Shown piece by piece: positions 55,877-64,000 of a stretch of 64,000 bases of DNA. A program made the translations under genes and the position numbers. The stretch spans positions 6,448,001 through 6,512,000 of the forward strand of contig NZ_CP132339.1 of the NCBI RefSeq assembly GCF_030944405.1, read 5' to 3'. The notes under the pieces were generated by a model that was not told the DNA's origin, searched no databases, and was given only the letters and a program-made list of their open reading frames with translations. This stretch comes from Janthinobacterium sp. J1-1 (lineage in GTDB: Bacteria; Pseudomonadota; Gammaproteobacteria; Burkholderiales; Burkholderiaceae_D). Numbering within the stretch: position 1 is the stretch's first letter; every line of letters starts with the position of its first letter.

Positions 55877-57700
55877 TTATTTAGCGGCTGGCGCTGGAAC
55901 CGGTGCACCGTTGCTGTCGATATCCATATACGCCCATTCCTGGAACAGGATCGGATGCTTCTTGTAGCCCAGCACCGATTTTTGCGCCAGCATATTGCGA
56001 TAGCGCGCGTAGCCGATCAGGGCGCCGGCGTTCACTTCCAGGCGGCGCGCCATTTTATGGTACAGCTGGTCGCGCTCGGGGCTGGCCGGCATATGCTGGC
56101 TGGCCGCATACCACTGATCGTATTCCGGGTCCTGGTAGCAGCCGTTGTTGTTCTGGTGCGTGTTCGGACCATAGAACAGCTGCATGAAGTTGTCGCCGTC
56201 AGGGTAATCCGCCAGCCATGGCGCGGTGCGCGTCTGCATCTTGCACTGCTTTTCCGTCTTCAGGATATCGGAAAAGATCATGCGGTCGTTTTCCATGCGG
56301 ATGCCCAGCGAGTTATACGTCTTGCGCCACATTTCGGCCTGCAGCACGCCATTGGCTTCATTGCGCGAGGCGTAGCGGATCACCAGCGGCTTGCCGTCCG
56401 GCAAGGTACGCCAGCCGTCGGCGCCCTTCTTGTAGCCAAACTTGTCGAGCAGTTTGTTGGCCAGCACGGGATCGTATTGCAGCAGGCTCTTGTAGTGCGG
56501 ATCGTAGCCGACCACGCCCGGCGGTATCGGATAGTCGAGGCGCTTGGCCTGGCCATTCCAGATGATGCGGATTTCTTCATCGATATTGTGCGCCATGGCA
56601 ATCGCGCGGCGCAGGGCGATTTTTTCCTTGCTGAAACCACCGAGGATGGGGTCTTCCATATTCCAGTAGTAATAGCTGATCTCCGGGTCCAGCAGGCGCG
56701 ACAGTTGCACGCCCTTCTCCGCCAGCTCGGGACGCAGCTTGCCGTTCAGCAGCGCTTTCGGCGCCAGCGGACCGTCGAGCCAGAACACGTCGGTGCCGCC
56801 GCTCTGGAACGACAGCCAGCGCGACTGGTCTTCGATCATCACGGTGATCTCGATGCGGTCGATGGCGGGGATGGCCTTGCCCTGCATCTGGCGCACGATG
56901 CGCTGGTCGTCAGGGTCGTCGCCGGCCAGGAAATTCCAGGTCTCGGGCAGGTGCTGCGGATTTTTATTCAAGACGATGCGGTTGCCGCGCGTCCATTCGC
57001 CGAGGGTGTAATAACCGGTGCCGACCGGATTCGAACCCACTTCGCCTTTCACGTCGCCGTATTTTTCCACCACTTCGCGCGCCACGGCGGCGGTCGGCAC
57101 ATAGGCCAGGATCATGGGGAAGTTGAAATCGGTCTTGGTCAGGGTGATGCGCAAGGTGTAGGGGTCGAGGATTTCCAGGCCCGCCACTTTCTTGCTGTAG
57201 TCGAACTTGTTGGTCTTGGCCGCTTCTTTCGCGACATCGTCGAGGCCGACGATCTTGCCTTCGAACAGCCAGCTGTGCGGCGAGGCCAGGCGCGGATCGA
57301 ACAGCCGCTTCCACGAATACACGTAGTCGGCCATGGTCAGTTCACGGCGCTTGCCGCCGAACGCGGCGTCGGGCGTGTACAGGATGCCTTTTTTCAGGCG
57401 GATGGTATAGGTCTTGCCGTCGCTGGACACTTCCGGCAACGCCGCGGCCGCCTGCGGCACCACCTTGACGGGACGCGCCAGGTAGTCATAGGTATACAAG
57501 GTATCGAACACGGCTTGCGTGATGTGGTTCGAATACAGGTCGCGCGCGGTGGCCGGATCGAAACCCGTCTCGGCGGCCGGCAGGATGTAGCGCAGCGTCT
57601 TGGCCGGCTTGGCACTGGCGGGGGCGTCGGCGGCGGCCAGCAGCGGCAGGGAACTCAGGCAGGCGAGCAGCGCCAGGCGCCGCATCCATGGTGACTTCAT
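55877..57700 (-). CDS. Oligopeptide ABC transporter substrate-binding protein
   Basis: 607 residues from the ATG at 57700 (AAGGG upstream; longer frames upstream are not supported). Signal peptide MKSPWMRRLALLACLSSLPLLAA, then an SBP_bac_5 domain: LRYILPAAETGFDPATARDLYSNHITQAVFDTLYTYDYL at the start, and the late YPDGDNFMQLFYGPN region. It is a periplasmic binding protein that delivers peptides (or related nutrients) to the permeases. The first gene of the operon; the 615-base upstream region separates it from two TonB-dependent receptors. Confidence 0.93.
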   Translation of the reverse strand: MKSPWMRRLALLACLSSLPLLAAADAPASAKPAKTLRYILPAAETGFDPATARDLYSNHITQAVFDTLYTYDYLARPVKVVPQAAAALPEVSSDGKTYTIRLKKGILYTPDAAFGGKRRELTMADYVYSWKRLFDPRLASPHSWLFEGKIVGLDDVAKEAAKTNKFDYSKKVAGLEILDPYTLRITLTKTDFNFPMILAYVPTAAVAREVVEKYGDVKGEVGSNPVGTGYYTLGEWTRGNRIVLNKNPQHLPETWNFLAGDDPDDQRIVRQMQGKAIPAIDRIEITVMIEDQSRWLSFQSGGTDVFWLDGPLAPKALLNGKLRPELAEKGVQLSRLLDPEISYYYWNMEDPILGGFSKEKIALRRAIAMAHNIDEEIRIIWNGQAKRLDYPIPPGVVGYDPHYKSLLQYDPVLANKLLDKFGYKKGADGWRTLPDGKPLVIRYASRNEANGVLQAEMWRKTYNSLGIRMENDRMIFSDILKTEKQCKMQTRTAPWLADYPDGDNFMQLFYGPNTHQNNNGCYQDPEYDQWYAASQHMPASPERDQLYHKMARRLEVNAGALIGYARYRNMLAQKSVLGYKKHPILFQEWAYMDIDSNGAPVPAPAAK

Positions 57701-58315
57701 GTAATACCCTTCATCTTGATTATCTGTCGCACCGTATTGGTGCGCTTGTACTGGCTTCGCCCTGTGATACAGGATTCCACCGCCAAAACCAGTCCATCCA
57801 CGCAAGATCCATGCCTTGTCACTAGCGCCACGGCGCCCGTCTTGGCGACCCGTCCTGACTGTCCGAAAAACGCGTAACGATAACGCATATTGTGCCCACC
57901 AGGCAAAAAGCCGCGCTGCCGCGCACCGGCCGCCGCCGTGCGCCATCACTGCTGACGCAAATATTGCGCACTGCAGCATTGAAAGTTCCAGTAAGCAAAA
58001 TTGCGCATATGTAGAAACCCTTACATGCAAGAATGAAAAGAATTCGTGGCCCGTCCAAGAAACCCTATATCGCACTGCAACATTCCCCACATTGTAAAAA
58101 ATAAAATAAAAATATTTTCACACTTGGCTGTTGTTTCCGTGATGAATAGGCATGGCGCCGCGTTGACAGGGCTTCGCGCCAAGTGGTCTGATGACTTCCG
58201 GCGTTTTAAAAAACGCCGTGCGACATTAACGATTGCCGACGCAGCAGTCATGATTCATAACAAAGCAAAAGTTGGCCGTACATCGGCCAATCAGTGACCC
58301 TTCAGGAGATTGAGA
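57701..58315. other. Divergent regulatory region between ABC operon and TonB receptors
   Basis: No gene seen. A perfect palindrome CGGCGTTTT-AA-AAAACGCCG (58199-58218) lies about 100 bases before the receptor start; it could be a regulator site. A TTGACA hexamer at 58163-58168 has no good -10 at normal spacing. Confidence 0.45.
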
Positions 58316-61111
58316 ATGATGATGGAAACAGTGATGTCCCGCTCGGTACGCCTGATCTGCTCAGGCAGCGTGGCAGCGGTCAGCCTGGGCCTGATGGCAC
58401 CAGCAATGGCACAGGACGCGAACGTCCAGCGTGTCGAAGTGACCGGCTCCAGCATCAAGCGGGCGACGGCAGAGACGGCCTCGCCCGTGCAAGTGATCAG
58501 CCGTGACGACTTGATGAAATCAGGCAAGGCCACCGTGGCCGAATACCTGCAAACGCTGACCGCCGACGGCGCCGGCTCCCTGCCTACCGGTTTCGGCAAT
58601 GGTTTTGCCGCAGGCTCGACGGCGATTTCGCTGCGCGGCCTGGGCGCCACCTCGACCCTGGTGCTGTTGAACGGACGCCGCATGGCGCCGTTCGCGCGTG
58701 CCGATGATGGCCAGAAAAGCTTTACCGACCTGTCCACCGTGCCGATGCAGATCGTCGAACGGATTGAGATCCTGAAAGACGGCGCCTCGTCGACCTATGG
58801 CGCCGACGCGATCGCCGGCGTGGTCAACATCATCCTGCGCAAGGATTTCCAGGGCGTCGCCCTGAAAGCGGACACCGGCATTTCCGGCGACAGTGATGCC
58901 CAGCAGCACCGCGCCTCGATGACCTTCGGCAAAGGCGACCTGGAAAACGACAAATACAACTTCGTCTTCAACGCCGAATACAGCAAGTCGGACAAGCTGA
59001 TGAACAGCGACCGCGCCGACCGCAAATGGATCGGCAAGGGTGACTTGCGCGCCTACGGCTACCCGATCGGCACCCAGTTCGCCTCCGGCTATATCAGCGG
59101 CAACAACAACGCCGCCGCCAGCCCGGCCGGCTCGATCCGCGATCCGAACACGCTGAACTACGTGTCCCTGCCTGGCTGCTCGACCCTGTCGAACTCCACG
59201 CCGCAAGACCCGAATGGCGGCTGCCTGTGGCATCAGGACCAGTTCCGTTCGATGCAGCCGAAGATCGAATCGATCAACCTGTACACCCGCGGCACCTGGC
59301 AGGTCAATGCCGATACCCAGGTCTATGCGGAAGCGGGCTACTCGAAGCGCGACACGGCATTCACCCTGACGCCACCGTCGATCACGCCGACCATCGCCTT
59401 CCCGCCCAACGCCTCGAATCCGAACGGCGTGATCAACTACGGTTCGGGCGCCGGCACCACCATCGTGCTGGCCGCCAACCATCCGCAGAACCCGTACGGC
59501 GTGCCGGTACGCGTGCGCTATGCGGCTTTCGACGTCGGCCCGAGCACGCGCACGGCCAACAACGAGTTCAACCGCATCGTGCTGGGCATCAAGGGCACGG
59601 CCGCCGGCTGGGACTATGACGCCGGCTACACGCACTCGGAATCGAAGCTGCACCTCGATTACAGCAACATGCTGAACATGGCGGTCGTCAAGGATGCGCT
59701 GGGCAATCCGAACAGCCCGTACTTCCCTTACTACATCGGCGCGCAGGCCGGCAAGAACCCTGCCTCGCTGTACGCGGCGATGGTGACGAATGCCACCTCG
59801 GACTCGACCACCAAGCTCGACATCATCGACTTCAAGGCCACGCGCGAACTGATGCAGCTGCCAGGTGGCGCCATGGGCCTGGCGGTCGGCGCCGAGCACC
59901 GCCGCGACAAGCTGGACAATCCATCGCTGTCCGGCACCGCAACCGGCCAGATCAACTCCAGCTATGTGGCGGCCAAGGGCGACAGCAAGGTCTCGGCCGT
60001 GTACCTGGAAGTACTGGCACCGGTGATCAAGACGGTGGAACTGTCGGGCGCCGTGCGTTACGACAAATATGACCGTTTCTCGTCGACCACGCCGAAACTG
60101 GGCGCCAAGTGGACCCCGCTGAAAACCTTCGCCTTGCGCGGCACCTATTCGGAAGGTTTCCGTGCGCCAGGTCCGGCAGAGAGCAATGCCGACTCGCAAT
60201 CGACCGGCACCTCGACCGTGCGTGACCCGATCCGCTGCCCGAACGGCACGCCGCTGGCCGGCGCGACCTCGACCGACTGCGCCGCTTCGGTGGCCGCCGT
60301 GAAGATCGGCGACCCTGGCCTGAAACCGGAACAATCGAAGGGTTACACCCTGGGCCTGGTCTGGGATCCGTTCGATGGCACCAGCCTGTCGCTGGACGGC
60401 TGGAAGATCAAGCGTGAAAACGAGATCAACCCGCTGCCGTACAACCAGGCCGCCGCCCTGCCGACCGCGATTCGCGCCGACAACAACCTGACCATCAACG
60501 GTGTCGTCGTGCCTGGCACGGGTACCCTGTTGATCACCAAGGCGCCGTACCGCAATTCCAGCTTCACGGAAATCAAGGGCGTCGACCTCGACATCAAGCA
60601 GCGCGTGCGCCTGGGCGACTACGGCCGCGCCATGTTCGGCCTGACCTGGACCCATGTCGCTTCGTGGGTACGCGCCGAGTCGGACACGGTACGCTATCAG
60701 TACGCCGGCACGCACGGCAACTGCGACACGTCGAACTGCGCCGGCACGCCGAAAAACAAGATCAACCTGACCGGTTCGTGGGACATCGGCAACTGGAATC
60801 TCAGTGGCGTCGTCAACTACCGTTCGGAGATGAAAAACACCTTGTTCTCCGGCGACCTGTGCGCTTCGCACCTGGCCAGCGGCGCCGATGCACCGAATGG
60901 TTGCAAACTGGCCTCGTTCACCACGCTCGACCTGTCGACGCGCTGGAACGTCAGCAAGCACGTGCAACTGTACGCATCGATCAACAACGTGACCGACAAG
61001 ATCGCGCCGCTCGACCCGCTGACGTATGGCGGCATGAGCTACAACCCGATGGACGCCAGCGGTGCGATTGGCCGCTACTTCAAACTGGGCGCCAGCTACA
61101 CCTTCAACTAA
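58316..61111 (+). CDS. Large TonB-dependent receptor, paralogue 1
   Basis: 931 residues from the ATG at 58316 (AGGAG seven bases upstream). Signal peptide ends near MAPAMAQD. The plug begins VQRVEVTGSSIKRATAETASPVQV, a motif shared with the next receptor, and continues STAISLRGLGATSTLVLLNGRRM and YGADAIAGVVNIILRKDFQG. The barrel ends with a terminal SYTFN and Asn, slightly unlike the usual Phe. The family is of the large TonB receptors common in Xanthomonas/Caulobacter-type bacteria with oligosaccharide or peptide ligands. Divergent position next to a peptide ABC operon suggests peptides; this is an inference. Confidence 0.9.
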   Translation: MMMETVMSRSVRLICSGSVAAVSLGLMAPAMAQDANVQRVEVTGSSIKRATAETASPVQVISRDDLMKSGKATVAEYLQTLTADGAGSLPTGFGNGFAAGSTAISLRGLGATSTLVLLNGRRMAPFARADDGQKSFTDLSTVPMQIVERIEILKDGASSTYGADAIAGVVNIILRKDFQGVALKADTGISGDSDAQQHRASMTFGKGDLENDKYNFVFNAEYSKSDKLMNSDRADRKWIGKGDLRAYGYPIGTQFASGYISGNNNAAASPAGSIRDPNTLNYVSLPGCSTLSNSTPQDPNGGCLWHQDQFRSMQPKIESINLYTRGTWQVNADTQVYAEAGYSKRDTAFTLTPPSITPTIAFPPNASNPNGVINYGSGAGTTIVLAANHPQNPYGVPVRVRYAAFDVGPSTRTANNEFNRIVLGIKGTAAGWDYDAGYTHSESKLHLDYSNMLNMAVVKDALGNPNSPYFPYYIGAQAGKNPASLYAAMVTNATSDSTTKLDIIDFKATRELMQLPGGAMGLAVGAEHRRDKLDNPSLSGTATGQINSSYVAAKGDSKVSAVYLEVLAPVIKTVELSGAVRYDKYDRFSSTTPKLGAKWTPLKTFALRGTYSEGFRAPGPAESNADSQSTGTSTVRDPIRCPNGTPLAGATSTDCAASVAAVKIGDPGLKPEQSKGYTLGLVWDPFDGTSLSLDGWKIKRENEINPLPYNQAAALPTAIRADNNLTINGVVVPGTGTLLITKAPYRNSSFTEIKGVDLDIKQRVRLGDYGRAMFGLTWTHVASWVRAESDTVRYQYAGTHGNCDTSNCAGTPKNKINLTGSWDIGNWNLSGVVNYRSEMKNTLFSGDLCASHLASGADAPNGCKLASFTTLDLSTRWNVSKHVQLYASINNVTDKIAPLDPLTYGGMSYNPMDASGAIGRYFKLGASYTFN

Positions 61112-61136
61112 GCTGACACATCAGTAAGAAGCCTGC

Positions 61137-61164
61137 AAGGCGGTGAGCGATCACCGCCTTTTTT
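61137..61164 (+). terminator. Terminator between the two TonB receptors
   Basis: AAGGCGGTGA (61137-61146) pairs with TCACCGCCTT (61151-61160) and is followed by TTTT. Confidence 0.85.
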
Positions 61165-61251
61165 ATTGCGTTAACGCAAAACCTCCTGTTGTCGCGGCTG
61201 TTAAAAGTCAGCTTTGGCCATCCGGCCGACAACCCGCAACAGGAGACTCGC

Positions 61252-63921
61252 ATGACATGCAAGAACATCCCCTCGCCCGCTTTACGCCTGCTCTGCACGG
61301 CCATGCTGGCGGCAAGCAGCCAGGCCGCGCTGGCGCAATCGGCCGAGGAAACCACCGCACCCGCCATGCAGCGGGTGGAAGTGACGGGCTCCTCGATCAA
61401 GCGGCTGGTGTCGGAAACGGCCACCCCTTTATCCATCTTCCGGGCCGAGGATTTCGCCCGGCAGGGCTTGTCCACGGCGCAGGAAGTGCTCGGTAAAATC
61501 CCCTCGAATGCGTCGAGCATGGGCAGCGGCAACGCCGTCGGCGGCAATACCAGCGGCCTGCCCACGGGCGGCCAGGCCAGCGCCGACTTGCGCGGCCTGG
61601 GCGGCGACAAGACCCTGGTGCTGCTCAATGGCCGGCGCATCGCCAACCATCCGTATGACGGCGCCAGCGTCGACCTGAACATCATTCCGATCGCCGCGCT
61701 GGAACGGGTCGAGGTGCTGCGCGACGGCGCCTCGGCCATCTACGGCACCGACGCCATCGGCGGCGTGATCAACTTCATTACCAAGCGCTCGGTCAACACC
61801 ACCAATATCACGGCCGAAGCCGTCGCACCCCAGCACCGCGGCGCGGACGAACAGCGCCTCAACCTGTCCTCCGGCATCGGCCAGCTCGATACCGATGGCT
61901 ACAACCTGTTCGGCGTGATCGATTATCACAAGCAGGACGTGCTCACGTCCCAGGACCGCGCCTTTTCCAGCACCGGCATCATTCCCGGCCGCGGCCTGTC
62001 GGTCACCAGCGGCACCACCTTTCCCGGCAATTATTTTGATGCGGCCGCCAACGGCGGCGCCGGCCTGGCCGGCAATCCCTACGCGGCCAGCGGCTGCCGG
62101 CCGCCGCTGTCGGTCGCCGCCGCCAATGGCACCTGCCGCCAGGATTACACGCGCCAGATCGACGACCTGCCGGCGCAGCGGCAACTGGCCCTGTTCGGCA
62201 AGGGCAGCGTGAAGCTCGGTGGCGGCCACCTGGCCACCTTTGAATATCTGCATTCGGAGAACAAGGTCAAGGCGCGCACGGCGCCGCCACCGCAAATCGG
62301 CTTGATACTGCCGGCCAGCAGCCCCTGGTATCCGGGCAATGCGGGCGGCGTGCCGGCCCAGGCCGGTTTGTCGGGCCAGCCGCTGAGCGTCAACTGGCGC
62401 CCGGTGGAAGCGGGCCAGCGCCAGATCGACTCGCACGGCAAGGCCGACCGCCTGGTGCTGGCACTGGAAGGCGAGCTGGCCGGCTGGGATTACCAGGGCG
62501 CGCTGGTGCGCGCGGTCAGCAAGTCCTCGGAAGACTTTACGGGCGGCTATGTGCAGGACGCCTCGTTTGCCGCCGGCGTGCTGAGCGGCATTTTGAATCC
62601 CTTCGGCGAACAGAATGCCGCTGGCAAGGATTACCTGGCCAGCACGGCCTTGCGCGGCGAAGTGCAGAACGCCAAGGTCACCACCACCGGCATCGACCTG
62701 AAAGCCAGCCGCGAGCTGATGCAGCTGGCGGGCGGGCCGCTGGCCCTGGCGCTGGGTGCGGAGTTGCGCCGCGAAAAGGCGCAGTTCAATGTCAACCGCG
62801 ATATCGCCGGCCAGGCCAGCAGTTCGGGGCTGTCCGGCTCGCTCTCGAAAAACGGCGAGCGCGATATCGAAGCTGTGTTCGGCGAACTGAACCTGCCGTT
62901 GGTCAAAGACCTGGAAGTACAGCTGGCGGCGCGCTTCGACCACTACAGCGACGTCGGCAGCACCACCAATCCGAAAATCGGCCTGCGCTACCAGGCCAGC
63001 GACAAGCTGGTGCTGCGCGGCTCGGCCAGCACGGGGTTTCGCGCGCCGACCCTGTTCGAGAAAAATGCGCCGCCGTCGCGCAACGATACCAACGACAGCT
63101 ATGACGACCCGATCCTGTGTCCGGGCGGCGTGCCGCAGCCGGGCGCCAATCCGCTGCGCGACTGCGACCTGCAGCAGTACAAGCTGCAAGGCGGCAATGA
63201 AAACCTGCGGCCAGAGAAGTCCAAAACCTTTGCCTTCGGCATCGTGCTCGAACCGCTGCGCGAGGTCACCGTCGCGCTGGACTACTGGAATATCCACCTG
63301 AAGGACAAGATTGCCTCATTGCCCGAACAGGCGATCTTCGGCAACTATGAAAAATACAAGGCGCTGTTCCTGCGCAACCCGGACGGCTCGCCGAACGCCA
63401 TCCTCGACCTGAACGACAACCTGGGCAAAGTCAAAACGGACGGCGTCGATGTCAGTGCCAACGCCCGCCTGTGGCGTGGCGCGTATGGCGAGCTCGGCGC
63501 CTCGTTCGACGGCACCTGGATCCACCGCTACGATTACCAGAACGAACGCGACGGCGAGTTCATCAACAACGTGGGGCGCTATGCGGACAATAACCCGGTG
63601 TTTCGCTGGAAACACACGGCCACCCTCAACTGGCGCCTCGGTGCTTGGGGCGCCACGCTGTCGCAAGCGTACAAGTCCGGCTATACCGACCAGAACAGTG
63701 TCGACGCGGCGTACCGGCACGACGTGTCGTCATACAGCCTGATCAATGTATCGGGCAGTTATGCGCGCCAGGGCTGGCTGCTGACGGCCGGCGTGAAAAA
63801 CCTGTTCGACCGCGAACCGCCATTCTCGAACCAGGGCACGCTGTTCCAGAAAGGCTATGACCCGCGCTACACGGACCCGGTCGGCCGCGCCTGGTACTTG
63901 CGCGGCAGCTATACGTTTTAA
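61252..63921 (+). CDS. Large TonB-dependent receptor, paralogue 2
   Basis: 889 residues from the ATG at 61252 (AGGAG upstream). Signal peptide ends near AALAQS. The plug begins MQRVEVTGSSIKRLVSETATPLSIF, nearly identical to paralogue 1, then GLGGDKTLVLLNGRRIANHPYDG and YGTDAIGGVINFITKRSVNT. The barrel ends with AWYLRGSYTF and a terminal Phe. The closeness of plug start, plus the shared length, argues for an ancient duplication, while the barrels diverge, as expected for different ligands. A ten-G run follows the stop. Confidence 0.92.
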   Translation: MTCKNIPSPALRLLCTAMLAASSQAALAQSAEETTAPAMQRVEVTGSSIKRLVSETATPLSIFRAEDFARQGLSTAQEVLGKIPSNASSMGSGNAVGGNTSGLPTGGQASADLRGLGGDKTLVLLNGRRIANHPYDGASVDLNIIPIAALERVEVLRDGASAIYGTDAIGGVINFITKRSVNTTNITAEAVAPQHRGADEQRLNLSSGIGQLDTDGYNLFGVIDYHKQDVLTSQDRAFSSTGIIPGRGLSVTSGTTFPGNYFDAAANGGAGLAGNPYAASGCRPPLSVAAANGTCRQDYTRQIDDLPAQRQLALFGKGSVKLGGGHLATFEYLHSENKVKARTAPPPQIGLILPASSPWYPGNAGGVPAQAGLSGQPLSVNWRPVEAGQRQIDSHGKADRLVLALEGELAGWDYQGALVRAVSKSSEDFTGGYVQDASFAAGVLSGILNPFGEQNAAGKDYLASTALRGEVQNAKVTTTGIDLKASRELMQLAGGPLALALGAELRREKAQFNVNRDIAGQASSSGLSGSLSKNGERDIEAVFGELNLPLVKDLEVQLAARFDHYSDVGSTTNPKIGLRYQASDKLVLRGSASTGFRAPTLFEKNAPPSRNDTNDSYDDPILCPGGVPQPGANPLRDCDLQQYKLQGGNENLRPEKSKTFAFGIVLEPLREVTVALDYWNIHLKDKIASLPEQAIFGNYEKYKALFLRNPDGSPNAILDLNDNLGKVKTDGVDVSANARLWRGAYGELGASFDGTWIHRYDYQNERDGEFINNVGRYADNNPVFRWKHTATLNWRLGAWGATLSQAYKSGYTDQNSVDAAYRHDVSSYSLINVSGSYARQGWLLTAGVKNLFDREPPFSNQGTLFQKGYDPRYTDPVGRAWYLRGSYTF

Positions 63922-64000
63922 GGGGGGGGGGCGGCGGCAGGGGTAGCAGCGGGTGGCAAGCGAGATGGTTGGAACGGTGCCAGCAGCGATGCTGAGCGCC

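Noticed and set aside
58520..60967. An 815-codon minus-strand frame opposite the first large TonB receptor
   Set aside because: Antisense to a clear receptor gene with strong plug and barrel motifs; composition is typical of GC-rich shadow frames.

Overview
The window reads as the chromosome of a betaproteobacterium of the family Oxalobacteraceae (Janthinobacterium, Massilia or Duganella type). This is inferred from the GC-rich housekeeping genes, the rimP-nusA-infB-rbfA-truB cluster, the RluB with long low-complexity tails, a PEP-CTERM protein and several TonB-dependent receptors. I could run no database search, so the genus is an inference.

Layout. 1-1.8 kb: tail of an SDR oxidoreductase, an NTF2-like protein, a 4-oxalocrotonate-type tautomerase and a LysR regulator. 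1.8-2.5 kb: a HicAB toxin-antitoxin module with an operator-like repeat. 2.6-6.4 kb (minus): a haem/transferrin-type TonB receptor, an EF-hand lipoprotein and a DUF4198 protein, preceded by a Fur-box-like site. 6.6-14.5 kb: an AT-rich accessory island with a P-loop ATPase, an OLD-like AAA ATPase/Toprim protein, a Dam-type DNA methylase and a ParB-like gene split by an intact IS3-family element. The island ends at tRNA-Ser(GGA), and a GC-rich hairpin repeat flanks it on both sides. 14.8-20.2 kb: acs, a YqhA-like membrane protein, class I fumarase and murI. 20.36-25.06 kb: tRNA-His with a 4.6-kb integrative mobilizable element in its 3' half; the element carries a tyrosine recombinase, an Xis/AlpA-like protein, an HTH protein, a MobV-type relaxase and 50-bp att repeats. 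25.2-33.6 kb: a receiver protein, a FecA-like receptor with a strong Fur box, a PEP-CTERM protein, small lipoproteins, tandem TonB-C-like proteins and a chemoreceptor. 34.1-37.3 kb: dusA and an accessory pair consisting of a TPR-like protein and an HEPN-like protein. 37.6-50.8 kb (all minus): typA; the rimP-nusA-infB-rbfA-truB operon behind a promoter/terminator leader; rluB, scpB and glk. 51-64 kb: a DedA-rhodanese fusion, a four-gene oligopeptide ABC transporter and two large paralogous TonB-dependent receptors divergent from it.

Themes. Iron and other TonB-dependent uptake is heavily represented, with four receptors. Translation and transcription maintenance genes form the conserved backbone. 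Three accessory inserts interrupt this backbone: the island at tRNA-Ser, the element at tRNA-His, and the HEPN locus between dusA and typA. The best candidates for undescribed biology are the ATPase/OLD-like/ParB-Dam island, the HEPN pair, and the very compact mobilizable element with its coupled 34-residue membrane peptide.
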